64,000 bases of DNA from Silene conica (GCA_029255685.2 CM055311.2:9297031-9361030); one strand, 5' to 3'. Positions 21,385-33,409 are shown, numbered from the stretch's first letter. Translations and numbers: made by a program. The notes: generated from the letters alone by a model not told the origin.

Positions 21385-21776
21385 AATAATGTAAAATTGT
21401 TACATCGGTTCATAATTCATAAGTAACTGATGTATAATTTTTATCATCTTAATAGCTTAACATCGATTTACTTAAACCGATGCAAATAATTATCATTAAT
21501 ATCCATTTTATAACAATTGATGTAAAAATAATTATCATTAACATCGTTTTTATAACAACCGATGTAAAAATATTATAATTAACATCGGTTTTATAACAAC
21601 CAATGTAAAAATATCATAATTAGCATCACTTTTATAACAACCGATGTAAAAGTAATATAATTAACATCGTTTTTGTTTCCAAATCGATGTCAATGATAAA
21701 AGTTAGATCGATTACATCACTTTTGATAAAAAGTGATGTTCTAATGGCGATGTCAATAACACTTTTTGTACTAGTG
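21385..21776. repeat. CACTA-1 right subterminal repeats
   Basis: ATAATTAACATCGGTTTTAT and AACAACCGATGTAAAAATAT alternate from 21390 to 21690, followed by ATCGATGTCAATG and the terminal repeat. The units are inverted relative to those at the left end. Confidence 0.7.
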
Positions 21777-21884
21777 ACGCTGCTGATGTGGAATGCAATT
21801 CGACGTACTACGGTGAAAATGATGGTGTGACACACATTTTGCAGTGATGACGTGACATGTTGTTTGAGGTGATGACGTGGCATA

Positions 21885-21888
<4 letters not shown>

Positions 21889-21953
<65 letters not shown>

Positions 21954-21955
21954 AT
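21889..21955. repeat. (TA)n microsatellite
   Basis: About 32 TA dinucleotides with one break, within the right arm of the hAT-like host element. Confidence 0.9.
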
Positions 21956-22190
21956 ACATATTTCTCCTCAAAAGTTTATAAATCATCTATAGTTCAATAC
22001 CTATATGACATTGTATATTTTAAATATGATATATTGTCTTGACCCAACGGTCAACCCACTGCGGGTCGAGTTTTGACCCGTTGTTTACAAGTCAAAATTG
22101 GCTCGGGTTGAAAAAACCGGGTTATTTACGGGTTATTTACAGGTCGGGATACGGTCGGTTTTCGGGTCGGGCCAGATTTTGACAGGCCCA

Positions 22191-22255
22191 GGTATTAGCA
22201 ACTGTATCTCAACAAAGAGGTCATGTGTTCAAGCCCCACTAATAACATTTTTGAG
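22191..22255 (+). other. tRNA-like sequence, 3' half
   Basis: GTATTAGCAACTG continues the split A-box half at 5634. B-box TGTTCAAGCCC lies at about 22225-22235, then a short CACTAATAAC tail. See the entry at 5622. Confidence 0.5.
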
Positions 22256-22655
22256 GTTTCATTTGTTGGTTGATTATTTTATTACTGCCAACCGCCGTAG
22301 ACTAGCAGCCAAACCTCCACCTTTGACCGCGGTGTACCTTTGACCGGCGGCGTTGATGGCCAACCACCGTCGCCCCCCTTGATCAACCACCTTATTGTCT
22401 AGTTTTAATTATTATTATCATTTATATGTTATTTTATTAATATGATAAATATGTGAATTACGGTTCTACCCTTTCGAAATTTGCGCAAATACAAAAATTT
22501 ACTTTTCCATTTTCTATTTTTTTCTATTTTTGATTAGGGTGTTACCGAAAATCAATAACACCCGGTGTCGCCCTAGCACTATCCTTATCTTTTTTGTGTG
22601 TAGTGTAACACTCAATATTGATTGAAGGGTTAATTGTCTATCCATTTATTTATGC
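22256..22655. other. Unassigned sequence
   Basis: GC-richer stretch with repeated CCGCCG/ACCACC words (22280-22380), then AT-rich DNA with TTTTTCTATTTTTGATT. No gene or clear element recognised. Confidence 0.4.
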
Positions 22656-22870
22656 AATATAACTAAAAAGTATCATAAGTAATTCCTAAACCCAAATTCT
22701 CATTTCAAACCGTCATTATCCGTTTTAAGTGTAAGACGGGTTAAATACATACTAAATTACCTCACTTTTCACCTAAAAAATGACATTATTTTGACTTTAT
22801 TACACCCATTTGATAATATTTGACACGTTTTAAACTTAAGACGATTCCGTCTTATGCAAAATTTACTGGT
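22656..22870. mobile_element. Possible foldback MITE (AAGACGG-type ends)
   Basis: AAACCGTCATTATCCGTTTT and AGTGTAAGACGGG on the left are mirrored by GTTTTAAACTTAAGACGA and TTCCGTCTTATG on the right. Similar AAGACGG words form the arms of the larger element at 38716-39560. No duplication of flanking DNA was recognised. Confidence 0.4.
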
Positions 22871-24800
22871 TCTTAATATGCCACATATGAGGTAGAATAA
22901 TTCTCAAAACGGGACATCATTGGTCCTAAAAAACGTTATACTTATATAGTTATACTAGCTTAGAACCCGTGCAATTTTGCACGGAAATGCATAGTTAAAT
23001 AGTTCTTAGTTTTATTAAAAACCGGAATAACATTGTTATCAATATGTTAGAATTAGTCAGGGCGACAATTCATCTTTTGGAATTTGAGACTTAGAGTAAT
23101 ATTTGGTCTCGCCCTTTATCTTTATTTATAAGTTCCAATTTTCCGTTGCCCGACTAATACAGTTTTTCCCTTACTATCGATTATTTTTGTCATATTTCAA
23201 TTTGAGAACAATAATTGTTACACATCCGAAAATAGGCTGACCTAAGACCCGAAATTGACCCAAACTCATCACCCAAATATGACCCAAAATCCGAATTCAT
23301 CTGACTCGTCCCAAAAAATTTCTTACCTAAATTTGACCTGTAATTGATCCAACCCGAAGTGTTATAATCTGAAACCACCCAACTCAAAAATAACTTGGAA
23401 AAACAAAAACTCTAATGAACAAAATGACTTGAAATAAGATTTCTCTCTTAATCATTGGCCCCACCCAACCCGTAATGATCCAGTCCGATCCGACCCTAAT
23501 TATCTCGGAAAAAATGATGAACCAGACTGACATGACCCGAATTGGCCCGACAGAACCTGAATTAAATTACATTAATAAATACTTCTTTACAAATAAGAAA
23601 ATACCAACCGAATAATACTTCGTAGACGTCGAATTACTCAAGTAAATTCAAACTGATAAAAATTCTACACAACACAATCAAAAAAGAAAAATAAATTACA
23701 AATATATATAGATAACGTGATTGCATAAAATCATAAAAAGAGAGTATGTATAATAATATTGTAATATAATAATTACAATCAATATTAATAAGAAATTAAG
23801 TAATGATTTTTTTATCATAAATAACGAAATAGTTACTGAGCGGGAAAATATTTAACTAATTCTGTCGTGTGTCTAATGGTTTCTCTATTATAATTATATA
23901 TAGATAAATATATAGATTGTATAATTTAATATCTATTATATTAGTCTCTATTTGATTAAATAATAAGTCTTTCTTGAGACAAACCAATTACATACCACTT
24001 GTGTAAATGACTCCATAGCTAATTATTAAAAATAGTTCTTAGTTTTATATTTAGCCATGACATAATAGCACTATTATAGAATTGAAAATATATGTTATAG
24101 TTACGCTAAAAATGGTAGTTTGGATCTCATTGAATTAATTGAATCTTTGAATAATATTGCACGGGTAATTAATTATATGTGAGAATATTTTTTCCAACAA
24201 TTGTATGTGAGAATAATTTTTGGAGGTTTTAATATTGCACGGATAAATTTAATATTGTACGGATAATATGTTTAAATAATATTACTCGTTGTCTATTGGC
24301 ACTAAGAAGGTGTCTAAATTTAAAAGATATATAAAATAATTTTATAGAATATTTATATAAAATATTTTTCCACGGATTTATATAGAATATTTTTATAGTC
24401 TAAACACTTCTAAATTTATATAGAATATTTTTGCACCGATATGTATAGGAATATTTTAGATTTTGAATATCAGTCTAAATTTATTAAATATTGCACGGAC
24501 ATGCCAGATATTCCCTATTTTGTATACATTAATCAGCGAGAATATTTTTTCCAAGATTTTCCAAAATCGATATTACATCATGGAAATTTGGGCGGAAAAT
24601 TTTTTTATGTGAGAATGACACATGTCCGATTCATATGTAGTGGTTCTTCTTATATACTTTTATACAGATCGTATTCATCCTCTACAGTAACAACTGTTAA
24701 GTGGCCTAAAGACCATGTAATTTATCTAAGCAATATAATTAAAATGCATGGTGAGTAGCTATTAAAACGCCACATATCAAGTGAAACAAATCTCATAGCG
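22871..24800. other. Unassigned old repetitive DNA
   Basis: 22960-22990 holds the near-palindrome CCCGTGCAATTTTGCACGG. TTGCACGG recurs at about 24155, 24235 and 24490, and a diverged TTGTACGG near 24257. 23215-23580 is studded with GACCCGA/ACCCAA words. 24300-24440 repeats ATAGAATATTTTTATA. One 105-codon plus-strand frame (24441-24758) shows no domain and crosses these repeats. Confidence 0.4.
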
Positions 24801-25110
24801 CACTAGTAGAAAAATATTTATTTGCTGCTCCATATAAAGGCCTAATTGCTGCGTTTTTAGCGTAGCAGCAAATAAGGGGGCAGCAAATAGAACATTTATT
24901 TGCGGCTGTAGAAAAACGCAGCAAATAAATGGCTATTTGCTGCTCCACCTTAAAAAAACGCAGCAAATAAATGGCCTTATTTGCTGCGTTTTTTGAAGGT
25001 GGAGCAGCAAATAAGTACATTTATTTGCTGCGTTTTTTTGAAAGTGAGCAGCAAATAAATACATTTATTTGAGACGTTTTTGTTGCAAAGGAGCCGCAAA
25101 TAGTATTTTA
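24801..25110. repeat. CACTA-2 left subterminal repeats
   Basis: TTTATTTGCTGC and GCAGCAAATAAAT occur repeatedly in both orientations, joined by TGCGTTTTT and CCACCTTAAAAAAACG. The pairs can form hairpins. They are likely binding sites for the family transposase. Confidence 0.75.
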
Positions 25111-25362
25111 TTTAAAAAAAAAAAATTAATGGGCTGTTTTCGCCCAAATACACCTATATACAGAAACTTCCAAAGTCAACCGGAATACCATTATATATAT
25201 AACCATAACAAGTACATTCAATACACTTCTTACAAGTTACAACCACTACCATCAATCATCAAAAGTAGAAAATGATGTCTCGTAATCATCTAGAAAGCAA
25301 ATTCTTACAATGATTCTCAGGTTTAAGGACTAAGTAATACATCGACTAGTGAAGTATGTAGC
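25111..25362. other. CACTA-2 sequence 3' of the protease relic
   Basis: AT-rich and non-coding, probably the 3' untranslated region of the minus-strand gene. Confidence 0.4.
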
Positions 25363-25800
25363 CTACTTATCCCGCACTTCATTGATCTGACAATCCGAGT
25401 ACGACTCATTTCCTTCCGAGTTGAAAACCTAAATATAACATAACAAAAACTATGAGCCAGACTTGAAGCGCAAATCTTCACTATAAATGGAAGATAATGA
25501 CACATACCTTCTTCAAATCAGTTATAGTTGTGCAAATCTTCACTATGTCATACATGAAACGCATCACAAAATAGCCAGACTTGAAGCGCTCGTTTTGTTG
25601 AGGGCACTAAAACATATAAAATTTAGATGAGATAGTCGTAATTGAACGAGCTAATAATTAATAATAATAATAAATGAGCTTAAAGTATTCTGAAATTTAT
25701 CAATCGGTCATCTTTCCAGATTTCCACAATGGCTCATTCCGTTTCACCTTTATTTCGCCACCCGACATTTTGTACCTTTTTAGGGAGCTACAATAAAAAA
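25363..25800 (-). pseudogene. Ulp1-like cysteine protease (C48), C-terminal exons, decayed
   Basis: Three minus-strand exons are readable. Exon A (about 25705-25800) encodes YKMSGGEIKVKRNEPLWKSG. Exon B (25508-25606, acceptor TTTTAG, donor AAG|GTATGT) encodes CPQQNERFKSGYFVMRFMYD and continues to DLKK. Exon C (25363-25428, acceptor ATTTAG) encodes NSEGNESYSDCQINEVRDK and a stop. CPQQ...GYxVMRxM is the signature of the Ulp1/SENP-type proteases often carried by plant CACTA elements. The family has ECG or DCG with the catalytic Cys just before GYxVM; here it is KSG, so the nucleophile is a Ser and the protease should be inactive. The intron between B and C contains a partial copy of exon B sequence (GCCAGACTTGAAGCGC). 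Confidence 0.6.
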
Positions 25801-25897
25801 AAATTACAAGTGAAGTTATATAAGTGACGCTCAAGTTGTAGGCTAGATAATATAAATAAGTAAAGCTTAAACTACAATTACTTGTCTGAGAACTACC

Positions 25898-26893
25898 TGT
25901 GGGGAATAAAACATGTATTCTCCCTAAACTTGCAGGATTATAATGAAAATTACAGTCGTGAAAATGGTCATAAGATTAAAAAGACATGAAAAAGAGTACA
26001 ACCTTTACTCCTTGCGCGAAAGGCCTAAGATCAGGAATTAAAGCAAAGTCCCTCCTATAACTTGCACCCAAGACTTAGATTGAGACGATGCCGCGTGTGC
26101 TAGAAATCCTCTCCAACTGCCTTGCAATATTGGGAGAGCCTTTTTGAGTTTTGATGTGAGATCTGGGTTATGGGAGAAGAATGCTCTCAAACCCTAATTT
26201 TTCTTTGAGATTTGTTTAATCAGTGAAACAAGAGTAGTCTGACATAAGGAGAGTTCTCCTCCTTATGTAGTACACGGCCGAAAATCTCGAATAGGGTAAG
26301 AGTGGGCTTTCCACACTTACCTTATTCTAATTCGTGATTCGACCCATTTAGCTAAAAGTTATTCGCGGGTTTTATTTATAAATCGCATACATGTTATCAG
26401 ATATTAATGCAGTCGATGTATTAATAATGGTCTGATAAAATTACGATATTGTATAATTACCCAAATTAATATAACTGTTTATATTAATACGCGGTTACAA
26501 TATTTAATTAAATATAACTGTTTATATTTAAGTTACGGATTAATCATGTAATCCGTATTAGCTAAAATTATTTAATCCGTATTAAATAATAATCTCAACA
26601 TCTTATTGACTAATTTAATAGTCAATACCTCTGACTAACTGTTTAGTCGTATCCGGCATAAATGTGACTGTATTTTCATACCTTCACATCTCTCAAACGT
26701 GTCCTATAGGTGTGACGTATAGGGACCAGTTGATCACCGCCATCCGTATGACAATAACGTCAAACTTATCTAGCAAGCCAACCGTTATTGATAAACGTGG
26801 ATCAACTGATAATAAAACTGAAGTATGCCCTTGTGATCCTTTAAGAGATTTAGTAAGTCATTGTACTAACTGTCAAGGACACCAGCCCCAACA
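25898..26893 (-). repeat. Copia-A 3' LTR
   Basis: Minus strand TGTTGGGGCTGGTGTCC ... TTTATTCCCCACA. The 154-codon plus-strand frame over its outer part is antisense, recurs (shorter) in the other LTR, and is not a gene. Confidence 0.95.
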
Positions 26894-27757
26894 ATCTCCC
26901 ACTTGTCTGTACAAGGGTATGTGCAATGACGTTATCACACTACATGTGGAGGACACAAGGCTCCAACAACCTCCCACTTGTCCGTACAAGTGTAGGTGCG
27001 ATAACCGATTCTCATATCCTTTTAAAATTTCTCCCACTCAATGTAAGACAATTTGCAAATACGCATTCGCAAAGGTCGTATCTCACAAGCGATCTGTATC
27101 AAGAGTGGTTTCCCCGACTAGAGAGTAACTTAACTGATAAAACGAATCTGTATTCGAGCATGGCCATGCATTTCAGTTACTACTCCTCGAGTGGCCCTGA
27201 GAAATGATAAAATCCTGATAAGGGTTTGGATATTTCCCTCAACTCGACTCCTGCCGATTTTCGCGCAACATGAAATAACCCAGAAAAAATCCTCTTGGCC
27301 CCTGTTACGATGACCGTGGGAAAGAAACCAAAGTTACCCAAAATCTGCCTTAATCTCAAGAGACAGTTGAAAGTCAAAAGACTCGACTCTAAGGAACACT
27401 ATGGAGGTCATATCCACGACCTGGCACCCAATGTTATAAAACATTTAGGACTCCATAACGTTGTCACGGAGTGTCCTACGAGATATCCGTATAACTCGCC
27501 TTTGTGACTGGTCAGTCAGCCGTGTGACTTATGGCTCGTTGAACCCACCATCAACCAACGTCACAAAATGATTACCTGAGTTATCAGCTCAAGAGGGTAA
27601 TCAAGGACCAAAACGATGTAATGTTAATCAGTTCACTTTGTGGTGTTCAAAATCGGCGTACAATTCCACATGAGAAACAAAACATTATATATCATAACAA
27701 TAAGGTTGAATAGAGTACACGAGAAAATGAATTATTACATGAATTCATAAATGAGTA
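26894..27757 (-). promoter_or_regulatory. Copia-A 3' noncoding region with two polypurine-tract/LTR-head units
   Basis: On the minus strand the functional tract GACAAGTGGGAGAT directly precedes the LTR. About 75 nt upstream is another GACAAGTGGGAGGT followed by TGTTGGAGCCTTGTGTCCTC (plus strand about 26941-26984). This is the head of a different copia LTR, close to that of Copia-C. Further upstream GGCCACTCGAGGAGTAGTAA also occurs in near-identical form in Copia-C (52272 region). Confidence 0.6.
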
Positions 27758-30700
27758 CTACAACTTAGGAACACATCTAATTCCCATGGAATGAATGTGC
27801 CCTTCATGCTTATCACGTGGTAATGCTTTAGTGAGAGGATCAGCTATGTTGTCATCCGTAGCGATCTTATCAATGAAAATCTCCTTTTGCTCCACGTAAT
27901 CTCTGATTAAATGAGCTTTCCGTTGTACATGCCTAGCCTTGTTGCTAGACTTATGCTCCTTAGCTTGGAAGATGGCACCTTTATTATCACAATAAACGGT
28001 GATTGGGTCATTCGAACTAGGCCCTACTGAGAGTCCTTGTAAGAATTGACGCATCCATATTGCTTCCTTAGCAGCTTAAGCTTCCGAGGCGGCATAGTAC
28101 TCGGACTCAGTCGTAGAATATGCTGTAACACTCTGTTTAGAACTTTTCCAGCTGACAGCAGCGCCATTAAGAGTAAAAACGAATCCAGACTGAGATTTGG
28201 AGTCATCTCGATCCGTTTGGAAGCTAGCATCTGCGTAACCCGTGGCGCAGAGCGTCGAGTCGCCTCCGTAAGTCAATCCCCAATCTTTAGTCCTCCGTAG
28301 GTACTTAAGAATGTTTTTCACGGCCATCCAGTGTGGTTCTCCTAGATGAGCTTGGAATCGACTGGTCATACTCAATGCATATGCAACGTCTGGGCGTGTG
28401 CATATTATGGCATACATGATCGATCCTATAGCCGAAGTATAAGGAATTCGACTCATGCGCTCTTTCTCTTCCAATGTCTTAGCTTCTTGAGACTTGCTCA
28501 AGTGAAGCCCAGTAGTCATAGGAAGGAACCCTTTCTTGGAGTTCGTCATGCTGAATCTCTCTAGAATCTTATCTATATAAGACTCCTGACTGAGAGACAA
28601 CATCCGTCGTGATCTATCCCTGTAGATACGGATGCCCAAAATTCTTTGTGCCTCTCCCAGATCTTTCATCTGGAAATGGTTTTTCAACCATGCTTTAACC
28701 GAAGAAAGGAGAGGTATGTCATTCCCAATCAAGAGTATGTCGTCGACATACAGTACTAGGAATACAATCTTGCTCCCACTCGACTTGATATAGAGACATG
28801 GTTCCTCGACTGATCGAATGAACCCATTCTCTTTTATCACTTGGTCGAAGCGATGATTCCAACTCCGCGATGCTTTCTTAAGTCCATAGATGGAACGCTT
28901 AAGCTTGCAAACTTTCTTAGGATGTGCTGGATCAATAAAACCCTCGGGTTGTACCATGTACAACTCTTCCTCCAAATAACCGTTTAAGAAGGCGGTTTTA
29001 ACGTCCATTTGCCATATTTCATAATCGTGAAATGCGGCGATCGCTAAGATAATTCGAATGGAACGTAGCATGACTAAGGGTGCAAAAATCTAATCGTAGT
29101 GCAAACCTGGCACTTGGGTGAAACCTTTAGCAACTAGTCTGGCCTTGTGGATATCTTGTTGTCCTTCCACGGCATGCTTTATCTTGTAAAGCCATTTCCA
29201 TTGAAGGGGACGCACCTTTGCAGGTAGGTCCACAAGATCCCACACGTTGTTCTCATACATGGAGTCCATCGCGGATTGCATGGCTTCTAGCCATAGCTTT
29301 GAGTCAGAACTGGTCATGGCACCTTTATAGGTTGTGGGTTCATTACCCTCTAGGAGTAAGACGTCATCTATATCATGTTCCTCGACCATACCAATGTATC
29401 TGTCCGGAGGAATAGAGACTCTTCCCGACCTCCTAGGTTCCTCAGGAATATCTACCGCAGCCTCGGTTGAAGGAACTGTTTCCTCCAATGGTTGCTCGGT
29501 AGTTGGTTCTTGAACCTCTGATAAATCGAAGGTTCTATTACTCGACTTGTTCTCAAGAAATTCTTTCTCTAAGAACGTCGCACTAGCCGCAACAAAAACA
29601 CGTTGTTCGGTTGGCGTGTAGAGGTATTGACCAAAAGTTCCCTTTGGATAGCCTATAAAGTATGTCTTGACCGATCGCGGGCCGAGCTTATCCTCGTGTC
29701 TCCACTTGACATAAGCCTCGCAGCCCCAGACCCGAATAAAGGACAAGTTAGGGACCGTTCCCTTCCATAATTCGTATGGAGTCTTGTCAACAGCTTTAGA
29801 CGGACTTCGGTTAAGTATTGGAGCGGCTGACAAAAGAGCATAGCCCCACAATGAATCAGGCACAACAGTGTGACTCATCATGGATCGAACCATATCAAGT
29901 AGAGTTCGATTCCTCCGTTCGGACACACCATTTAATTGTAGTGTTCCAGGTGGAGTTAACTGTAGAACGATGCCACAGTCTTTAAGGTGTTGATCAAACT
30001 CGTGTGAAAGATACTCACCACCACGATCAGAACGTAGTGCTTTAATCTTTCTTCCCAGTTGGTTCTGTACCCGATTCTTGTATTCTTTGAACTTTTCAAA
30101 GGATTCACTTTTGTGCTTCATTAAGTAGACATAGCCATATCTACTCAAATCATCCGTGAAAGTGATGAAATACCTATAGCCTTCTCGTGCGTTGATCGAC
30201 ATAGGGCCACACACATCCGTATGTATGAGTCCTAATAGGTCGGCAGCGCGCATTCCAACACCTTTGAAGGAAATACGAGTCATCTTACCGATGAGATATG
30301 ATTCACACGTGCCATATGATTCGAAATCAAAAGGCGAGATAGCTCCATTCTGTATGAGCTGTTTTACGCGTTTCTCATTTATGTGTCCCATACGACAATG
30401 CCATAGGTAAGTTTGATCTTTGTCACCTACCTTTAATCTCTTGTTATTCACATGTAATATCTCGGTGGTTTGATCTAAAACATAAATTCCATTCATGGAA
30501 ACTGCCTTGCCATAAATCATATTGTGTAAGGAGAAAATACAACTATTATTCTCTATTACAAATGAAAAACCGAGTTTGTCAAGTGCAGAAACTGAAATAA
30601 TGTTTTTGGACAAACTAGGAACATAATAACAGTTATATAAAAATAACTCGAATCCACTTGGAAGCTGGATCACGTATGTTCCCTTCGAGACTGCAGCAAC

Positions 30701-31795
30701 ACGTGCTCCATTCCCGACACGCAGGTCAACCTCACCCTTGATGAGGGGTTCTTGGTTTCGGAGGCCCTGCACATGATTACATAGATGAGAACCACAACCA
30801 GTATCTAGTACCCAAGTTCCGCAACTTGCATGGTTAATCTCAATCATGTGAATAAAAGAAGAAGAAGACATACCAACAGGAGTAACGCGGCCTGCTTCAA
30901 TGTCCTCGCGATACACGGGGCATGAGCGCCTCCAATGCCCAGTCTTGTGGCAGTGGTGATATACCATGCTAGTATCCTTGCTCTTTGTCTTGCCCTGTGA
31001 GTTGCTCGACTCACCTGGCCCACTCTTAGTAAATCCTGGTTTCTTGAACCTGGGCTTACCTACTGCTAGGTCGCCCTGAGCTTTTGCCTTCCCTTTACCC
31101 TTTCCCTTACTGGAGATCATGAGAACATCCTGCTTCACGCTCCCACTTAATTTCAGATCCTTCTCGGTCTGTACGAGAAGGGAGTGGAGCTCATGAGGAG
31201 TCTTCTTCATGTCGTTCATGTAGTAGTTGGCCCTAAAGAGGGTGAACCCATCATGAAGCGAATGAAGCATTCGATCAACGATTATGTTTTCACTGATCTT
31301 GCAGTTTAGGGTCTCCAGTTTCTCGATATTCTCAATCATGTTGAGAATATGTGGGCTAACAGCTTGGCCCTTCTGGAGTTTCGCCTCAAAGAAGCGACAG
31401 GTATGCTCATAAGAAACGATTCTCGGAGCTTTCGAGAATTCGTTAGTGAGCGTGGTGAAAATCTTGTTTGCACCATGGGATATGAAGCGTCTTTGCAAAT
31501 TTGATTCCATTGCATAGATGAGTACGTTCTTTATCGCACCCGCTTCCATGACGAAGTCGCTATGAGCGCGAACTTCGTTAACTCTAGCTCCAGTTCCTGG
31601 GTGTGCCGGAATGGGCTCAGTTAAATAATTAAGCTTTCCGTCAGCAATGGCAGCATTCCGTAGTGCTGCCTCCCAGTCAGAGAAGTTTGACCCATCATTC
31701 CTCAGTCTAGTAGACTGATTCATGGAGTCCATGAAGGCTTTTAGCCAGGATTCACGTGCTAGCTTGGCACTTGGCATTGGGTCTTCACCAGTCAT
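27758..31795 (-). pseudogene. Copia-A gag-pol polyprotein, two in-frame stops
   Basis: One frame runs from ATG at 31795 (MTGEDPMPSAKLARESWLKA) to 27758. Gag covers residues 1 to about 215. The zinc knuckle near residue 285 reads YHHCHKTGHWRRSC, with Tyr in place of the first Cys. Protease DTGCGSH is near 331. The integrase zinc motif starts HCRMGH near 467 and has CESY where CxxC is expected. The catalytic D, D, E lie near 528 (HTDVCG), 588 (RSDRGGEY) and 627 (SERRNRT). RT has YVDD at about 28745 and RNase H has CDNKGAI. A TAG follows GLHYD near 29087, where the family has Glu (YDE). A TAA follows AASEA near 28073. Both are single-codon nonsense changes without a frame shift. Four lesions at key residues indicate a dead copy. 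Confidence 0.9.
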
Positions 31796-33135
31796 TTAGT
31801 TATACAGCAATTTAATTGAACGTGTTCTACACTGAAAAGAAGATAAAACAAAACCATATAAGCAACTTATTGTTGTGATTTAAGTCTATATTAAATTGAA
31901 TTTTAAACTCGTAGACTCATGCATTTATATAATTGATCTTCCTCAAGAATTATATAAACGATCCCAAGACTCAATTTCCATATATTGATAAGCCCACAGC
32001 TTGGCTAATTCCACTGTTGGAACTCTTGGTCGATAGATTTCCGTAAATCCTATCTATTAGTCCATCATAGTTGCTAGATAGTATCTAGTGACCTAATGTT
32101 GAGATAAAATAAATCATCTGTTCCCACTTACCCGACGTAGAAGGGGTCATATTATGCCTACCGACGAAGAAGGGATTCATGGGAGTCTGATTTATAAAGA
32201 CTATTCTCAATTTTTGGTTATACGAGGAAGACCCCATCAACTTTTATTTATTCATTTTAAGTGAACTAAAAACTAGCATAAGCGTGAATGAATGAAATAA
32301 AGTGATGACTTTGCATTTGACACGTGACATCTGTATTGTCACAGAAAACTAACGCGTACCCTCTACATGAGTCAGTTTTCAGGCATGTTATAGGTGGTTT
32401 GGTTTTAGGTGGAATATGATGCAAGCTATTATCGATGAAAGCATAAAATAAATGCGATAAACGTAAATAAAGGTCCTAGTGTGGCCTATCCTACCAAAAT
32501 AAACATAAAACAACTTGGAATCCACCGTTGGACCCTAGAAGCTTGTCTTAATGTTCCATCTTGGTCCTTGCAGCGGGAGTGAGCATCCGGTCTCCGTCTT
32601 TGGTCTTCACTAAATTACTAATTTAAATTACAAATATAACCCTATTTACATTCTAATTTAAATACAAAAGTAATTACATGGCAAAAACCCAAAACGGAGA
32701 TACAAGATCTCAAAATTACAAGCAAGACTGTGTCCCATCATTACGGTGATACAATCTTCTAAGGCCACACTAAGTTACAACCGTTTGCAAAAATTAAATA
32801 CGTTATAGAAAGCATTCAAGGCATTCACAAGACGATAAATAAAATGCATCAACTAAAAATAAAATTCATTCATGACATAATACTGTTATTATGATTAACA
32901 AATTTTTACCAAACCACCTTATAGGATAAAAATTATGTGATTATACCATTTTAACCACTTTAATTTTAACAAGGTTATAATCCATTATCTTAAACCGTTT
33001 TAAAATAATATGTATCAATCGAGGGTGAACCGTTTCACAAAAATAATATACTATTTCCGTATACAGTATATTACTTTAGGCCATGGGAAAATAAAAACAA
33101 GTTATTTTCGAGAAAGGACTGCCAGAAACAGGGAC

Positions 33136-33210
33136 ACTCGATCGAGCATCAGGGACACTCGATCGAGTATCAGTGTCACTCGATCGAGTGCAGCATGGCT
33201 CGATCGAGTG
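33136..33210. repeat. Four ACTCGATCGAGT-type palindromes, period 21/21/20
   Basis: ACTCGATCGAGC, ACTCGATCGAGT, ACTCGATCGAGT and GCTCGATCGAGT, with spacers of 9 (ATCAGGGAC), 9 (ATCAGTGTC) and 8 nt (GCAGCATG). A strong CpG-rich signal in AT-rich DNA. Confidence 0.95.
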
Positions 33211-33409
33211 ACTGTTTAAAACGCAAACGCTGCACTTTTAAAATCAAAATAAGTTTATACCTTTGATTTAAAACGTGTAAATCATGAAAAAACAACAAAA
33301 GATTCACATATTGCTAAATATATCGATTAATTAACAATATGCAAATAAGAATCGAAAACAAGATCGATCACAACCCTAAAAACACACGCACGATGCCTGG
33401 TACCGGGAC

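Larger units (their letters stand above)
6300..21776 (-). mobile_element. CACTA-1, about 15.5-kb CACTA transposon with nested elements
   Basis: The left terminus CAATAGTAGAAAAAGTCTC and the inverted right terminus CACTAGTACAAAAAGTGTT both continue into ATTGACATCGC, giving a terminal inverted repeat of about 30 bp with few mismatches. The left CACTA has decayed to CAATA. A 3-bp target duplication, ACG, flanks it (6297-6299 and 21777-21779), as known for this superfamily. Subterminal arrays of ACATCGGTT-type units lie at both ends. The gene-like exons (18519-21100) read on the minus strand. No transposase (TNP2) motif was recognised, so it is probably non-autonomous. Elements at 7162-18518 were inserted later. 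Confidence 0.8.
5651..22190. mobile_element. hAT-like element, host of nested CACTA-1
   Basis: The left end TAGACCTGTCGAACGGG and the inverted right end TGGGCCTGTCAAAATCTGGC share RGRCCTGTC and lead into GGGTCGGG/CCCGACCCG-rich subterminal DNA. The flanks GGTATTAA (5643-5650) and GGTATTAG (22191-22198) match at 7 of 8 bases, as expected for an 8-bp hAT duplication. Its own sequence is only about 5651-6299 and 21777-22190. No transposase is present, so it was non-autonomous (about 1.06 kb) before CACTA-1 entered. Confidence 0.6.

Noticed and set aside
24441..24758. 105-codon plus-strand frame
   Set aside because: AT-rich, no recognisable domain, and crosses the ATAGAATATTTTTATA and TTGCACGG repeats.
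26664..27128. 154-codon plus-strand reading frame as a gene
   Set aside because: It overlaps the Copia-A LTR edge and 3' noncoding region in antisense, and a shortened version recurs in the other LTR (34300-34521).
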